Positions 1 to 6,300 of a DNA stretch of 8,159 nucleotides are shown here, piece after piece; the stretch's first letter is position 1, and every line of letters begins with the position of its first letter. The stretch lies in NCBI GenBank assembly GCA_018897395.1, contig JAHIKV010000007.1, positions 1 through 8,159 of the forward strand, read 5' to 3'. Made by a program: the position numbers and the translations under genes. The DNA comes from Planctomycetota bacterium (GTDB lineage Bacteria; Planctomycetota; Planctomycetia; Pirellulales; Thermoguttaceae). The notes beneath the pieces are model-generated. The model was not told the DNA's origin, did no database searches, and was given only the letters and a program-made list of their open reading frames with translations.

Positions 1-151
1 GGGTGTGGCAAAAAATCTTGGCAACGCACTGAAATGTTCGTTTAACCCGGAGCCAACGGCGACGGTGTGGAGATGGAGTAGTCTTTTCCAGTTATCTCCG
101 TCGCCGTTGGCTCCGGGTTAAACGAAAATGCCAAGAAAAATTGCCACGCCC
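1..151. repeat. Long imperfect palindrome with a perfect 27-bp inverted-repeat core
   Basis: The core arms at 39-65 and 98-124 are exact reverse complements over 27 bp, beginning CGTTTAACCCGG on the outside, and enclose a 32-nt loop (66-97). A second outer pair, 1-23 against 129-151, matches at 18 of 23 positions; most mismatches lie in one A/T block. The outer left arm touches the window edge, so the element may extend further. It carries no gene and lies just upstream of the toxin-antitoxin promoter. The outward TTTAACCC end resembles the ends of the palindromes at 6219-6300 and 7552-7726, which suggests a related dispersed element. A transcript through it could also form a strong hairpin and insulate the operon from upstream transcription; that is inference. 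Confidence 0.85.
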
Positions 152-166
152 TTGGATTTGCTCGAG

Positions 167-195
167 TTGACTTCTTCATTGCGACGGCCCATAAT
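167..195 (+). promoter_or_regulatory. Probable sigma70-type promoter of the toxin-antitoxin operon
   Basis: TTGACT at 167-172 matches the -35 consensus at five of six positions. CATAAT at 190-195 matches the -10 consensus at five of six. They are separated by 17 nt, the optimal spacing. The expected transcription start falls in the palindrome at 196-215, so a repressor bound there would block initiation. The position, 35 nt upstream of the antitoxin start, fits. No transcript data are available. Confidence 0.65.
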
Positions 196-215
196 ATGTA
201 CGGTTTAACGTACAT
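196..215 (+). promoter_or_regulatory. Palindromic operator candidate for autoregulation by the antitoxin
   Basis: ATGTACG at 196-202 and CGTACAT at 209-215 are perfect 7-bp inverted repeats around a 6-nt spacer. The TGTAC/GTACA half-sites resemble the TGTACA core known from yefM-yoeB operators. The site lies directly after the -10 box and before the ribosome binding site, as expected for an autorepressed toxin-antitoxin operon. The symmetry is visible in the sequence; binding by the encoded antitoxin is inferred from the family. Confidence 0.6.
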
Positions 216-219
216 TCAT

Positions 220-224
220 GGAGG
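220..224 (+). promoter_or_regulatory. Ribosome binding site deciding the antitoxin start
   Basis: GGAGG at 220-224 is followed by a 5-nt gap and ATG at 230. It overlaps the alternative in-frame ATG at 218, which has no Shine-Dalgarno sequence at a proper distance (only the palindrome lies upstream). This favours translation from 230, giving an N-terminus starting MTTLSATDAR, typical for the YefM/Phd family. Confidence 0.7.
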
Positions 225-229
225 CATTG

Positions 230-490
230 ATGACTACATTGTCTGCTACCGACGCGAGGCGGGAGTTCTTTGAACTGATGAAACGGGCCACGGCTGGACA
301 CAGGATTTATCGCATCCGCCACCGCAAGGGATCGGCGGTGTTAATGTCGGAGGAGGATTACGAAAGTCTCCTGGAGACGCTGGAGCTTCTGTCGATACCC
401 GGCTTTCGCGCCAGCATGAAGCGATCGGCGGCCCAAATGAAACGCGGCGACACCTACTCGTTGGAGGAAGTGTTGGGAGAAGAGGTGTGA
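230..490 (+). CDS. Type II antitoxin, YefM/Phd family
   Basis: This 86-residue protein has the usual length and layout of a YefM/Phd antitoxin. The N-terminal part (about residues 1-45) has the typical start MTTLSATDARREFFELMKRA, then a short beta section with basic residues and the family-like stretch LMSEEDYESLLETLELL near residues 38-54. The N-terminal domain of the family dimerises and binds the operator; the charged C-terminal tail (about 55-86) is expected to wrap around and inhibit the toxin. The start at 230 is preferred over 218 because GGAGG lies 5 nt before it. The stop overlaps the toxin start by 4 bases (GTGA), so translation is probably coupled. The palindrome at 196-215 is the likely autoregulatory site. 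Family assignment is confident; the exact subgroup (YefM or another Phd branch) is less so. Confidence 0.88.
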   Translation: MTTLSATDARREFFELMKRATAGHRIYRIRHRKGSAVLMSEEDYESLLETLELLSIPGFRASMKRSAAQMKRGDTYSLEEVLGEEV

Positions 491-744
491 AACCATACGC
501 GGTTCGATTCACCAAGGAAGCGGTCAAGGACGTCAAAAAGTTGTCTCTTCGACTGCGACGAAAGCTGCGCGAGATTCTCGCGGCCGATCCGGCAACCGAT
601 CCGTTTTCGGGAAAGAAGTTGGTTGGCGACCTGACGGGGTTCTACTCCATCCGTCTGTCGCGTAAGGATCGAATCGTCTTCTCGGTCGATGAAGCTACCC
701 GCACGATATTCATTCACCGGGCACGAACCCACTACGGGGAGTAG
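487..744 (+). CDS. Type II toxin, Txe/YoeB-RelE superfamily
   Basis: This 85-residue basic protein starts with GTG at 487, inside the antitoxin stop region (GTGA overlap). It has the RelE/ParE-superfamily fold pattern: a first strand (YAVRFTKEAV), two helices rich in K and R, then PFSGKKLVGDLTGFYSIRL, RKDRIVFSV and a C-terminal RARTHYGE. The GDLTGFYS..R and terminal HY elements are most like Txe/YoeB toxins, which cleave mRNA at the ribosome. Arg62 and His82-Tyr83 line up with YoeB Arg65 and His83-Tyr84. The segment containing YoeB Glu46 is shortened and has no glutamate here, so activity may be altered or use another residue. The gene is paired with the antitoxin upstream and shares its promoter. 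A ParE-type gyrase poison is less likely because of the HY end. Confidence 0.85.
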   Translation: MKPYAVRFTKEAVKDVKKLSLRLRRKLREILAADPATDPFSGKKLVGDLTGFYSIRLSRKDRIVFSVDEATRTIFIHRARTHYGE

Positions 745-752
745 TAATGCGT

Positions 753-779
753 AGCAGGCGGCAAGGCAGGCCTGCTTTA
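753..779 (+). terminator. Weak hairpin after the toxin-antitoxin operon
   Basis: AGCAGGC at 753-759 pairs perfectly with GCCTGCT at 770-776 across a 10-nt loop, followed only by TTTA. It sits 9 nt after the toxin stop, and its end overlaps the stop codon of the convergent gene at 777-779. The short T run makes it a doubtful intrinsic terminator; it may simply be a hairpin at a convergent junction. Confidence 0.3.
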
Positions 780-3041
780 CTGGCCTGAATCCTCCGTCCT
801 GAGTCGTTTTTTGTGCTCGTCGGTCCACTTGAATCCGGCGGTGGTCTTGATCTCGTTGAGCCACGCCTGGTACATCTGATTGCGGTCGCCCTGGGCAACG
901 GCGGAGTACTTGCGGAAATCGTCCACCTTGAACTGTTCCCAAAGAACTTTGTATGAAGGGCTATACTTGATCAGGCGGACCGCGTAGGCCGCGGTTTGCG
1001 GGGCGTTCATCGCTGCGCCCACCTCACCCGGCTTCAGCCGGAAGACGGTCCGCATGAACTCCTCGCCGGCAATGTCCACGCCCTCGACGGCGCTGATTTC
1101 GGGCTGCCGCGAGAAGCTCAGCGACACGCTGCCGAGGGTCATCCACGTGAAAGGCGGCGGCGTCAGGACGGGCAGTTTCGGTCGCCCGGCGAATACCCGC
1201 GCGAACGGCTTGTCGGCCTCTCGGGCCTCGGCCGCCAGCGCTTCGGCTTCCTTCTTCGCAAGCTCACGCGCTTGGATCATCTTCCAAGCGCGGAGCACCT
1301 CCTCGCGCACCCCCTCGTCCTCAAACTTGGGCACCTCTTCCTTGGCGTCTTCCGTCTTCCAGAACAGATACAAGTTGCCGAGGTCCATGGCTTTTTCCGG
1401 CCGGAGCTTGGCCATCGAATGGAAGGCGTATTGCCATGCCCTGATGCCGCCCCCGACCAGGGCCGAACCGATCTCCGATTCGGCGGCGTCCCAATCGGCA
1501 ACCAATCCGGTCCGGCCGGCCGTTAGACCGTTCTGCTTGGCCAGCTTCTCTAAATCGGGCCGCACCGGCGGAGATTTGCCCTCTTTCTTGGCGGCCGGGC
1601 TGAAATCATACTCGCTCTGCTTCTCCCGGTATTGGTCCATCTGCCCGCTCAGGCGATCGAAGAGAACGTTGATCTTCTCGCCGGCGATCTCTCGACGGAT
1701 ATATTCCCTCAACCTCTCCGAAGGGCCGGTTTCCGGCTGGAGGCTGGAGGCTGGAGGCTGGAGACTGGAGGCTGGAGGCTGGAGACTGGAGGCTGGAGGC
1801 TGGAGGCTGGAGGCTGGAGGCTGGAGGCTGGAGGCTGGTTTTTCCGTCGATTGCGGCTTTTCGGGGGCGGGTTCCGACTTCACGGGCGGTTCGGATTCCG
1901 CCTTATCGCCGGCCTCCGGTTGCTGAAACGCCGTAAGCACGAAAGGGGAGTCGCCAACGCCGAGGGATGCGCCTTCCTTCTTCTTTTCAGCCGGTTCTTT
2001 CCGTTCCGTCTTGGGCGGATTTGGTTCCGCCGCCGGCGTCGGCCGCGATGATTCTTTGTCCCCGGCTTCCTCTTTTTTCACCGGCTCATTTGTTTCCGTT
2101 TCTTTATTGTCCGCGGCATTTGGCCGGTCTTCAGCCGGTTTTTCCTCGGCCGTCTCGGCCGGCGTCTGGGGGGCAGGCTCCCGGAAAAACTGATCGTAGC
2201 GCTGCTTGTCCTTTTCGTACCGCCGCATCACTTCCTCGTCGGAGATCATCTCGGGCGCGATGAATTTGTCGGTCTCGGCCTTGAAGTATTCGAGGGCGAC
2301 CTTTTGAGGTTTCTTGAAACCCGGCTCGGGCGAAAAGGGTGACGGCAGCTTGTCCTTGTGCTCCTCGAAGAAGGCCCGCAACTCTTCTTCGCTCGGGTCA
2401 TTGACTTGACCGACGTAGTCGGCCACGGCCACGGGCGCGGCCTCGATGGCCGCCAGACGCTTCACGCGGCAAAAGTAATCCCAACGTTGGCCGGGCGTGG
2501 CGGCAACCACGCTGGGATAAAAAATCTGCTTCAGCTTCCAGGCCAACAGTTCGTCGCGCATCATTTCAAAAAACATCCGCTCGGACACGCCGGAGCGTTT
2601 GAACGCGGACTGAAAGACATCGACCTTGACTTGGTTTTGGGTGATCTGCTTGATAAAAGCGTTGATCATCTCGTCGCTGACGACCATTCCCATCTCTTCG
2701 GCGTGCCGGGCCAACAACCAGGATTCGGCCACGTCGTCGAGGGTGGATCCGCCGAACATGTACTCCAACTGTTGTTGTATCCGCGAGGCGGGGTAGCCCG
2801 ATTGTTGGAGTATGTCCTTGAGTATCCCGAGGGTTCTCAGGTGGCGCTCGCGGAGATTATGGAGTTGGCTTTCATGGAGATCGCCGTATTTTGACTTAAA
2901 GGCCACCGGATTGGAACCGGACCTTCCCCCCATTGTGTCCATGATGGTGGGTAGAAACACAAAGCCGAACATCACCAGGATTGTTAGACCGGCAACCCAC
3001 AATTTTTGGTTTTTCCGAAAGACCTGAAACGGACTGGCCAT
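777..3041 (-). CDS. Membrane-anchored PpiD/SurA-like periplasmic folding factor with an inserted low-complexity linker
   Basis: The 754-residue protein begins with a short basic cytoplasmic tail (R9, K10, K13), then one membrane helix at about 14-33, so the rest should be periplasmic as in PpiD. Residues about 58-175 resemble the helical SurA_N/PpiD chaperone domain (WLLARHAEEMGMVVSDE is typical). Two PpiD-like segments follow, near 215 (DPSEEELRAFFEEHKDKL) and 266 (ISDEEVMRRYEKDKQRY). Where a parvulin prolyl-isomerase domain is expected, residues about 290-437 are instead Pro/Glu/Lys-rich and probably disordered, ending in five copies of a heptapeptide (about 402-436) encoded by a 7-bp DNA repeat. 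The C-terminal part again resembles PpiD (VREEVLRAW...ARELAKKEAEAL; FRLKPGEVG). I find no clear parvulin active-site motifs, so a chaperone role without isomerase activity is likely. ATG at 3041 is preceded by AGAAGGA (3051-3057) with a 9-nt gap. The gene converges on the toxin gene. Confidence 0.75.
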   Translation of the reverse strand: MASPFQVFRKNQKLWVAGLTILVMFGFVFLPTIMDTMGGRSGSNPVAFKSKYGDLHESQLHNLRERHLRTLGILKDILQQSGYPASRIQQQLEYMFGGSTLDDVAESWLLARHAEEMGMVVSDEMINAFIKQITQNQVKVDVFQSAFKRSGVSERMFFEMMRDELLAWKLKQIFYPSVVAATPGQRWDYFCRVKRLAAIEAAPVAVADYVGQVNDPSEEELRAFFEEHKDKLPSPFSPEPGFKKPQKVALEYFKAETDKFIAPEMISDEEVMRRYEKDKQRYDQFFREPAPQTPAETAEEKPAEDRPNAADNKETETNEPVKKEEAGDKESSRPTPAAEPNPPKTERKEPAEKKKEGASLGVGDSPFVLTAFQQPEAGDKAESEPPVKSEPAPEKPQSTEKPASSLQPPASSLQPPASSLQPPASSLQPPASSLQPETGPSERLREYIRREIAGEKINVLFDRLSGQMDQYREKQSEYDFSPAAKKEGKSPPVRPDLEKLAKQNGLTAGRTGLVADWDAAESEIGSALVGGGIRAWQYAFHSMAKLRPEKAMDLGNLYLFWKTEDAKEEVPKFEDEGVREEVLRAWKMIQARELAKKEAEALAAEAREADKPFARVFAGRPKLPVLTPPPFTWMTLGSVSLSFSRQPEISAVEGVDIAGEEFMRTVFRLKPGEVGAAMNAPQTAAYAVRLIKYSPSYKVLWEQFKVDDFRKYSAVAQGDRNQMYQAWLNEIKTTAGFKWTDEHKKRLRTEDSGQ
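1735..1838. repeat. In-gene tandem array of a 7-bp repeat (GGCTGGA, 14 full copies plus a partial)
   Basis: Fourteen consecutive heptamers run from 1735 to 1832, followed by a partial copy to 1838. Twelve are GGCTGGA and two (1763-1769 and 1784-1790) are GACTGGA. Because 7 is not a multiple of 3, three units make 21 bp and encode one heptapeptide period (PASSLQP on the minus strand), whichever frame is used. The array lies in the disordered linker of the PpiD-like protein, at about residues 402-436. Loss or gain of a number of units not divisible by three would shift the downstream frame, so this is a potential slippage site. Both variant units change AGC to AGT, which is silent. Confidence 0.95.
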
Positions 3042-3118
3042 CGTATATTATCCTTCTAGGGAGGGGTTGAGCCGGATCAACTCGACTTGACAAGCCAACC
3101 CCCGTGGGAGTAATGGTG

Positions 3119-3257
3119 GTAACCGTTCACAGGGGACTGTCCCAATTTTCGCGGCGTGAGGGACGTTGCTAGGCGAATTGACTTGACCGCCGCGAAAATG
3201 GGACTGTCCCCCTGGCGCCGCGGGAAGGGGACCCCCGGCCGGCCCGTGAACGGTTAC
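3119..3257. repeat. Nested inverted repeat, about 139 bp
   Basis: The outer arms at 3119-3130 (GTAACCGTTCAC) and 3246-3257 (GTGAACGGTTAC) are perfect 12-bp reverse complements. Inside them, the left segment about 3132-3156 (GGGGACTGTCCC, then ATTTTCGCGGCG) is nearly the reverse complement of about 3188-3211 (CGCCGCGAAAATGGGAC and onward). The GGGACTGTCCC core is itself almost palindromic. The arms on the right are separated by about 34 nt of GC-rich sequence (3212-3245) that has no partner on the left. It looks like a dispersed non-coding element; I cannot assign a mobilising enzyme. Confidence 0.8.
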
Positions 3258-3347
3258 GTAATGGTGTCGCAATTCTAAATGGGTTGTGCGCAAATGCAAT
3301 GCCAATTCGATATGGATTGGATAGAACGGTACACTTACGAAAACGCT

Positions 3348-3486
3348 CGTTCCCACGCTCCGCGTGGGAACGCTCTGCCCGGAACGCTCCGCGTCCGGGT
3401 GATGGAATCGATTTTGCTGCAATGGTTTACGCTGTGAATGGACGTGGAGCGTCCGATCGAACGTTACGACGCGGAGCGTCGTAACG
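3348..3486. repeat. Cluster of four short-loop hairpins with GCTCCGC/GCGGAGC cores
   Basis: Hairpin 1 has 11-bp perfect arms (CGTTCCCACGC 3348-3358, GCGTGGGAACG 3362-3372) with loop TCC. Hairpin 2 (3378-3399) has arms CCCGGAACGC and GCGTCCGGG with one bulged base and the same loop TCC. Hairpin 3 (3440-3454) is GGACG-TGGAG-CGTCC. Hairpin 4 has 11-bp perfect arms (CGTTACGACGC 3462-3472, GCGTCGTAACG 3476-3486) with loop GGA. The first two carry TCC and the last two GGA, so the cluster is arranged roughly as an inverted pair of hairpin pairs. It ends 34 nt before topA and would be transcribed if the topA promoter lies further upstream. Confidence 0.85.
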
Positions 3487-3520
3487 AGAATCAAACCCCC
3501 TACAGATTTTCAGGAATAAC

Positions 3521-6193
3521 ATGGCCAAGAAGCGCGGCCCCGTCGGCGGAACGTCCTTGGTGATCGTCGAGTCTCCGGCCAAGGCCCGGACTATCGGCAA
3601 GTTTCTTGGCCGAGGATATACCATCGAGGCAAGTATCGGCCACGTCCGCGATCTGCCGCAGGGGGCCAAGGAAATCCCCGCGCGGTACAAAAATGAGGAC
3701 TGGGCCTACTTGGGGGTGAACGTCGACCACGACTTCGAGCCGGTCTACGTCGTTCCGAAATCGAAGGGGCAGCAGGTCCGCAAGCTCAAAGCCCTCTTAA
3801 AGGACGCCAAGGAACTCTACCTGGCGACCGACGAAGACCGCGAGGGGGAAGCGATCAGTTGGCACCTCTGCGAAGTGTTGAGTCCGAAGGTGCCGGTCCG
3901 TCGGCTGGTGTTCCACGAGATCACCGAGGAGGCCATCCGCGAGGCGCTGAAAAATCCACGCCGGATCGACGACCACTTGGTCCGCGCCCAGGAGGTCCGG
4001 CGGATCATCGACCGGCTGTACGGCTACGACGTTTCTCCGCTGTTGTGGCGAAAAATTAGGCCGCGGCTTTCGGCCGGTCGGGTGCAAAGCGTCGCCGTGC
4101 GGCTGATCGTCGAGCGCGAACGCCGGCGGATGGCCTTCGTTTCGGCCACCTACTGGGACTTGCTGGGCACTTTCGCCAACGCCGGCGGTCAGAGTTTTCC
4201 GGCCACGCTGGTCTCACTGAAAAAGCGGCGAATCCCCTCCAGCCGCGATTTCGACCCCGCCACGGGCAAGCTGAAAGACCCGGACTTGCTCTTTCTCGAC
4301 GAAGGCGAGGCGGCCGATCTGCTCGAACGGCTCCGCGCGGCCGACTGGCGCGTGTCGGGCATCGAGGACAAGCCGTACACGACGCGGCCCTATCCGCCGT
4401 TTACCACCAGCACGCTGCAACAAGAGGCGAACCGGAAATGCGGTTTCACCGCCCGGCACACGATGCAGGCGGCCCAAAGTCTGTACGAAACCGGACACAT
4501 CACGTACATGCGCACCGACTCGACCAGTCTGGCGTCGGTGGCGGTCGAGGCCGCCCGAGAACTGGTCGCCTCGCAATACGGCAAGGACTATTTGCCCGCC
4601 TCGCCGCGGGTTTATCGGACCAAGGTGAAAAACGCACAGGAGGCGCACGAGGCGATCCGGCCGGCCGGGCACCCGTTTACCTTGCCCGAAACGCTGCGCA
4701 ACCAACTTAGCCCCGACGAGTTCAAGCTCTACGACATGATTTGGAAGCGGACGATCGCCAGCCAGATGAGCGACGCACGAGGCCACCGGGTGACGATCGA
4801 CGTCGAGGCCCAAGACGCCGTCTTTCAGGCCGTCGGCAAGACGATCGAGTTTCCCGGCTATCTGCGGGCATACGTCGAAGGTTCGGACGATCCCGAATCG
4901 GACCTGGCCGACCGCGAGCAGGTGTTGCCGAAGGTTTCCGTGGGAGAGACGTTGCATTGCCGGTCGATGGAGCCGAAGAGCCACACCACGCAGCCGCCCA
5001 ACCGATTCAGCGAGGCCTCGCTCACCCGCGCCCTGGAAGAGATGGGCATCGGCCGGCCGAGCACCTACGCCTCGATCATCGAGACCATTCTTGCACGCGA
5101 ATACGTGTTCAAGATCAAACGGGGCAACGTGCTGGTTCCGACCTGGACGGCCTTCGCCGTTTCGCAACTGCTCGAGGCCCATCTGCCGGAGCTGGTCGAT
5201 TACCGGTTCACCGCGGAGATGGAGGACGAGTTGGACGCGATCAGCCGCGGCGAGCTGAACCATCTGGACTATTTGCGGCAGTTCTACTTCGGCAACGAGC
5301 ACCCCGGACTGAAACAGTTGCTCAAGGACAAGCAGGACGAGATCGACGCCCGCGAAGTGTGCCGCCTCTCGCTGGGCAAACCGTCCGGCCGGGGCGCGAA
5401 CGCCGAGGAGATTTTCGTCCGCGTCGGCCGCTACGGGCCGTTCCTGGAACAGGGCGATCGGAGGGCAAGCCTGCCCGACAAACTCCCCCCCGACGAAGTC
5501 ACCCTCCCGGCGGCGCTCGAAATGCTCGACAAGGCCGGCCAAGGCGACCAACCGTTGGGCTTATGCCCCGAGACGCAGAAACCGGTATTCATCAAAGTCG
5601 GCCGGTTCGGACCTTATGTGCAGCGCGGCACTGCCGACGACGACGAAAAACCGCAAAACGCCTCCTTGCTCAAAGGTATGGACTCGGAACACGTCGATCT
5701 GGAAACCGCGATAAAACTGCTCTCCTTGCCGCGGACGCTGGGCGAGCATCCGCAGACGGGCCAACCGGTGGTTGCCCGCAACGGACGTTTCGGACCCTAC
5801 ATAATTTGCGGCGACGAGACCCGCAGCCTACCCGACGGCCTTTCTCCGCTGGAGGTCGCGCTCGACGAGGCATTGCATTTGTTGGCCCAGCCGAAGGCAC
5901 GGCGCGGCGCCGCGGTGCGCAAGGAGCCGGTCAAGGAGTTCGACCCCTCGCCGGTCACCGGCCAGCCGGTCCGGCTGATGCAAGGGCGCTACGGCCCTTA
6001 CGTCACCGACGGTGAGACCAACGCCTCGCTGCCGCGCGGCACGATGACCGAAGAAGTGACGTTCCAATACGCGACGCACCTGTTGAAGGAACGCGCCGCC
6101 GCGGCCCCCGCCAAACGAAAGACCCGCGGAAAGACCGTAACGGCCAAAGCGACCAAAAGCACAAGCAAGGCCAAAAAGGGCAAGGGGAATTAG
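3521..6193 (+). CDS. topA: DNA topoisomerase I (type IA)
   Basis: This 890-residue enzyme relaxes negative supercoils by a transient single-strand break. The TOPRIM domain starts near residue 13: Glu17 in VIVESPAKA and the acidic Asp104-x-Asp106-x-Glu108 in TDEDREGE bind magnesium. SAGRVQS lies at 184-190, the catalytic Tyr329 in ITYMRTDS, and GIGRPSTY at 509-516, all hallmarks of bacterial TopA. The C-terminus has no four-cysteine zinc fingers. It carries four topoisomerase C-terminal repeats marked by GRYGPF/GRFGPY cores near 637, 695, 756 and 823, followed by a Lys/Ala/Thr-rich tail (about 860-890) likely to bind DNA. Length is normal for this architecture. ATG at 3521 has AGGA 5 nt upstream. 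The gene converges on acpS, with a palindrome between. The assignment is secure. Confidence 0.98.
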   Translation: MAKKRGPVGGTSLVIVESPAKARTIGKFLGRGYTIEASIGHVRDLPQGAKEIPARYKNEDWAYLGVNVDHDFEPVYVVPKSKGQQVRKLKALLKDAKELYLATDEDREGEAISWHLCEVLSPKVPVRRLVFHEITEEAIREALKNPRRIDDHLVRAQEVRRIIDRLYGYDVSPLLWRKIRPRLSAGRVQSVAVRLIVERERRRMAFVSATYWDLLGTFANAGGQSFPATLVSLKKRRIPSSRDFDPATGKLKDPDLLFLDEGEAADLLERLRAADWRVSGIEDKPYTTRPYPPFTTSTLQQEANRKCGFTARHTMQAAQSLYETGHITYMRTDSTSLASVAVEAARELVASQYGKDYLPASPRVYRTKVKNAQEAHEAIRPAGHPFTLPETLRNQLSPDEFKLYDMIWKRTIASQMSDARGHRVTIDVEAQDAVFQAVGKTIEFPGYLRAYVEGSDDPESDLADREQVLPKVSVGETLHCRSMEPKSHTTQPPNRFSEASLTRALEEMGIGRPSTYASIIETILAREYVFKIKRGNVLVPTWTAFAVSQLLEAHLPELVDYRFTAEMEDELDAISRGELNHLDYLRQFYFGNEHPGLKQLLKDKQDEIDAREVCRLSLGKPSGRGANAEEIFVRVGRYGPFLEQGDRRASLPDKLPPDEVTLPAALEMLDKAGQGDQPLGLCPETQKPVFIKVGRFGPYVQRGTADDDEKPQNASLLKGMDSEHVDLETAIKLLSLPRTLGEHPQTGQPVVARNGRFGPYIICGDETRSLPDGLSPLEVALDEALHLLAQPKARRGAAVRKEPVKEFDPSPVTGQPVRLMQGRYGPYVTDGETNASLPRGTMTEEVTFQYATHLLKERAAAAPAKRKTRGKTVTAKATKSTSKAKKGKGN

Positions 6194-6218
6194 CCCGCGA
6201 TATTGAGAGGATTCCGCC

Positions 6219-6300
6219 GTTTAGCCCCGGCGTCCACGCCGGGAACAAACGGCTTATTTCCCGATGCGTTTCTTACCCGGCGTGGACGCCGGGGCTAAAC
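6219..6300. repeat. Perfect 25-bp inverted repeat (REP-pair-like) between topA and acpS
   Basis: The arms 6219-6243 and 6276-6300 are exact reverse complements over 25 bp, with a 32-nt loop. Each arm starts on the outside with GTTTAGCCCC and is itself a hairpin (CCCGGCG-TCCA-CGCCGGG at 6226-6243 on the left). This is the layout of two inverted REP units. It lies 25 nt after the topA stop and overlaps the last bases of the convergent acpS, whose TAG stop at 6295-6297 lies in the right arm. Its strong stem could end transcription from both sides, although neither side has a long T run. Confidence 0.92.

Larger units (their letters stand above)
3042..3520. other. Divergent intergenic region between the PpiD-like gene and topA, filled with palindromes
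   Basis: This 479-bp gap must hold the promoters of both the minus-strand PpiD-like gene and topA. About half of it is taken up by two palindromic clusters (3119-3257 and 3348-3486). The remaining stretches are 3058-3118 and 3258-3347; I could not identify a convincing -35/-10 pair in either. The reading frames crossing the gap are composed mainly of the hairpin sequences and look non-coding. TopA is preceded by AGGA at 3512-3515, 5 nt before its ATG. Confidence 0.7.

Noticed and set aside
218..229. Antitoxin start at the first ATG (218)
   Set aside because: GGAGG overlaps this codon and is correctly spaced for the ATG at 230, whose product begins like other family members.
1054..1926. Plus-strand open frame of 290 codons with a repeated GWRLEAG peptide
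   Set aside because: It is antisense to the PpiD-like gene; its repeat is just the heptamer array read on the other strand, and no start signal supports it.
3048..3494. Minus-strand open frame of 148 codons across the PpiD-topA gap
   Set aside because: It runs through both hairpin clusters, so its sequence is dictated by the palindromes; there is no family resemblance.
4214..5551. Long minus-strand open frame (445 codons) opposite topA
   Set aside because: It lies entirely inside topA, whose protein has all catalytic motifs; the composition (many Arg, Gly, His, Leu) is typical for the shadow of a GC-rich gene.
4741..6015. Plus-strand open frame of 424 codons within topA in another frame
   Set aside because: It is extremely Arg/Pro/Gly-rich with no recognisable motif and overlaps the secure topA frame.
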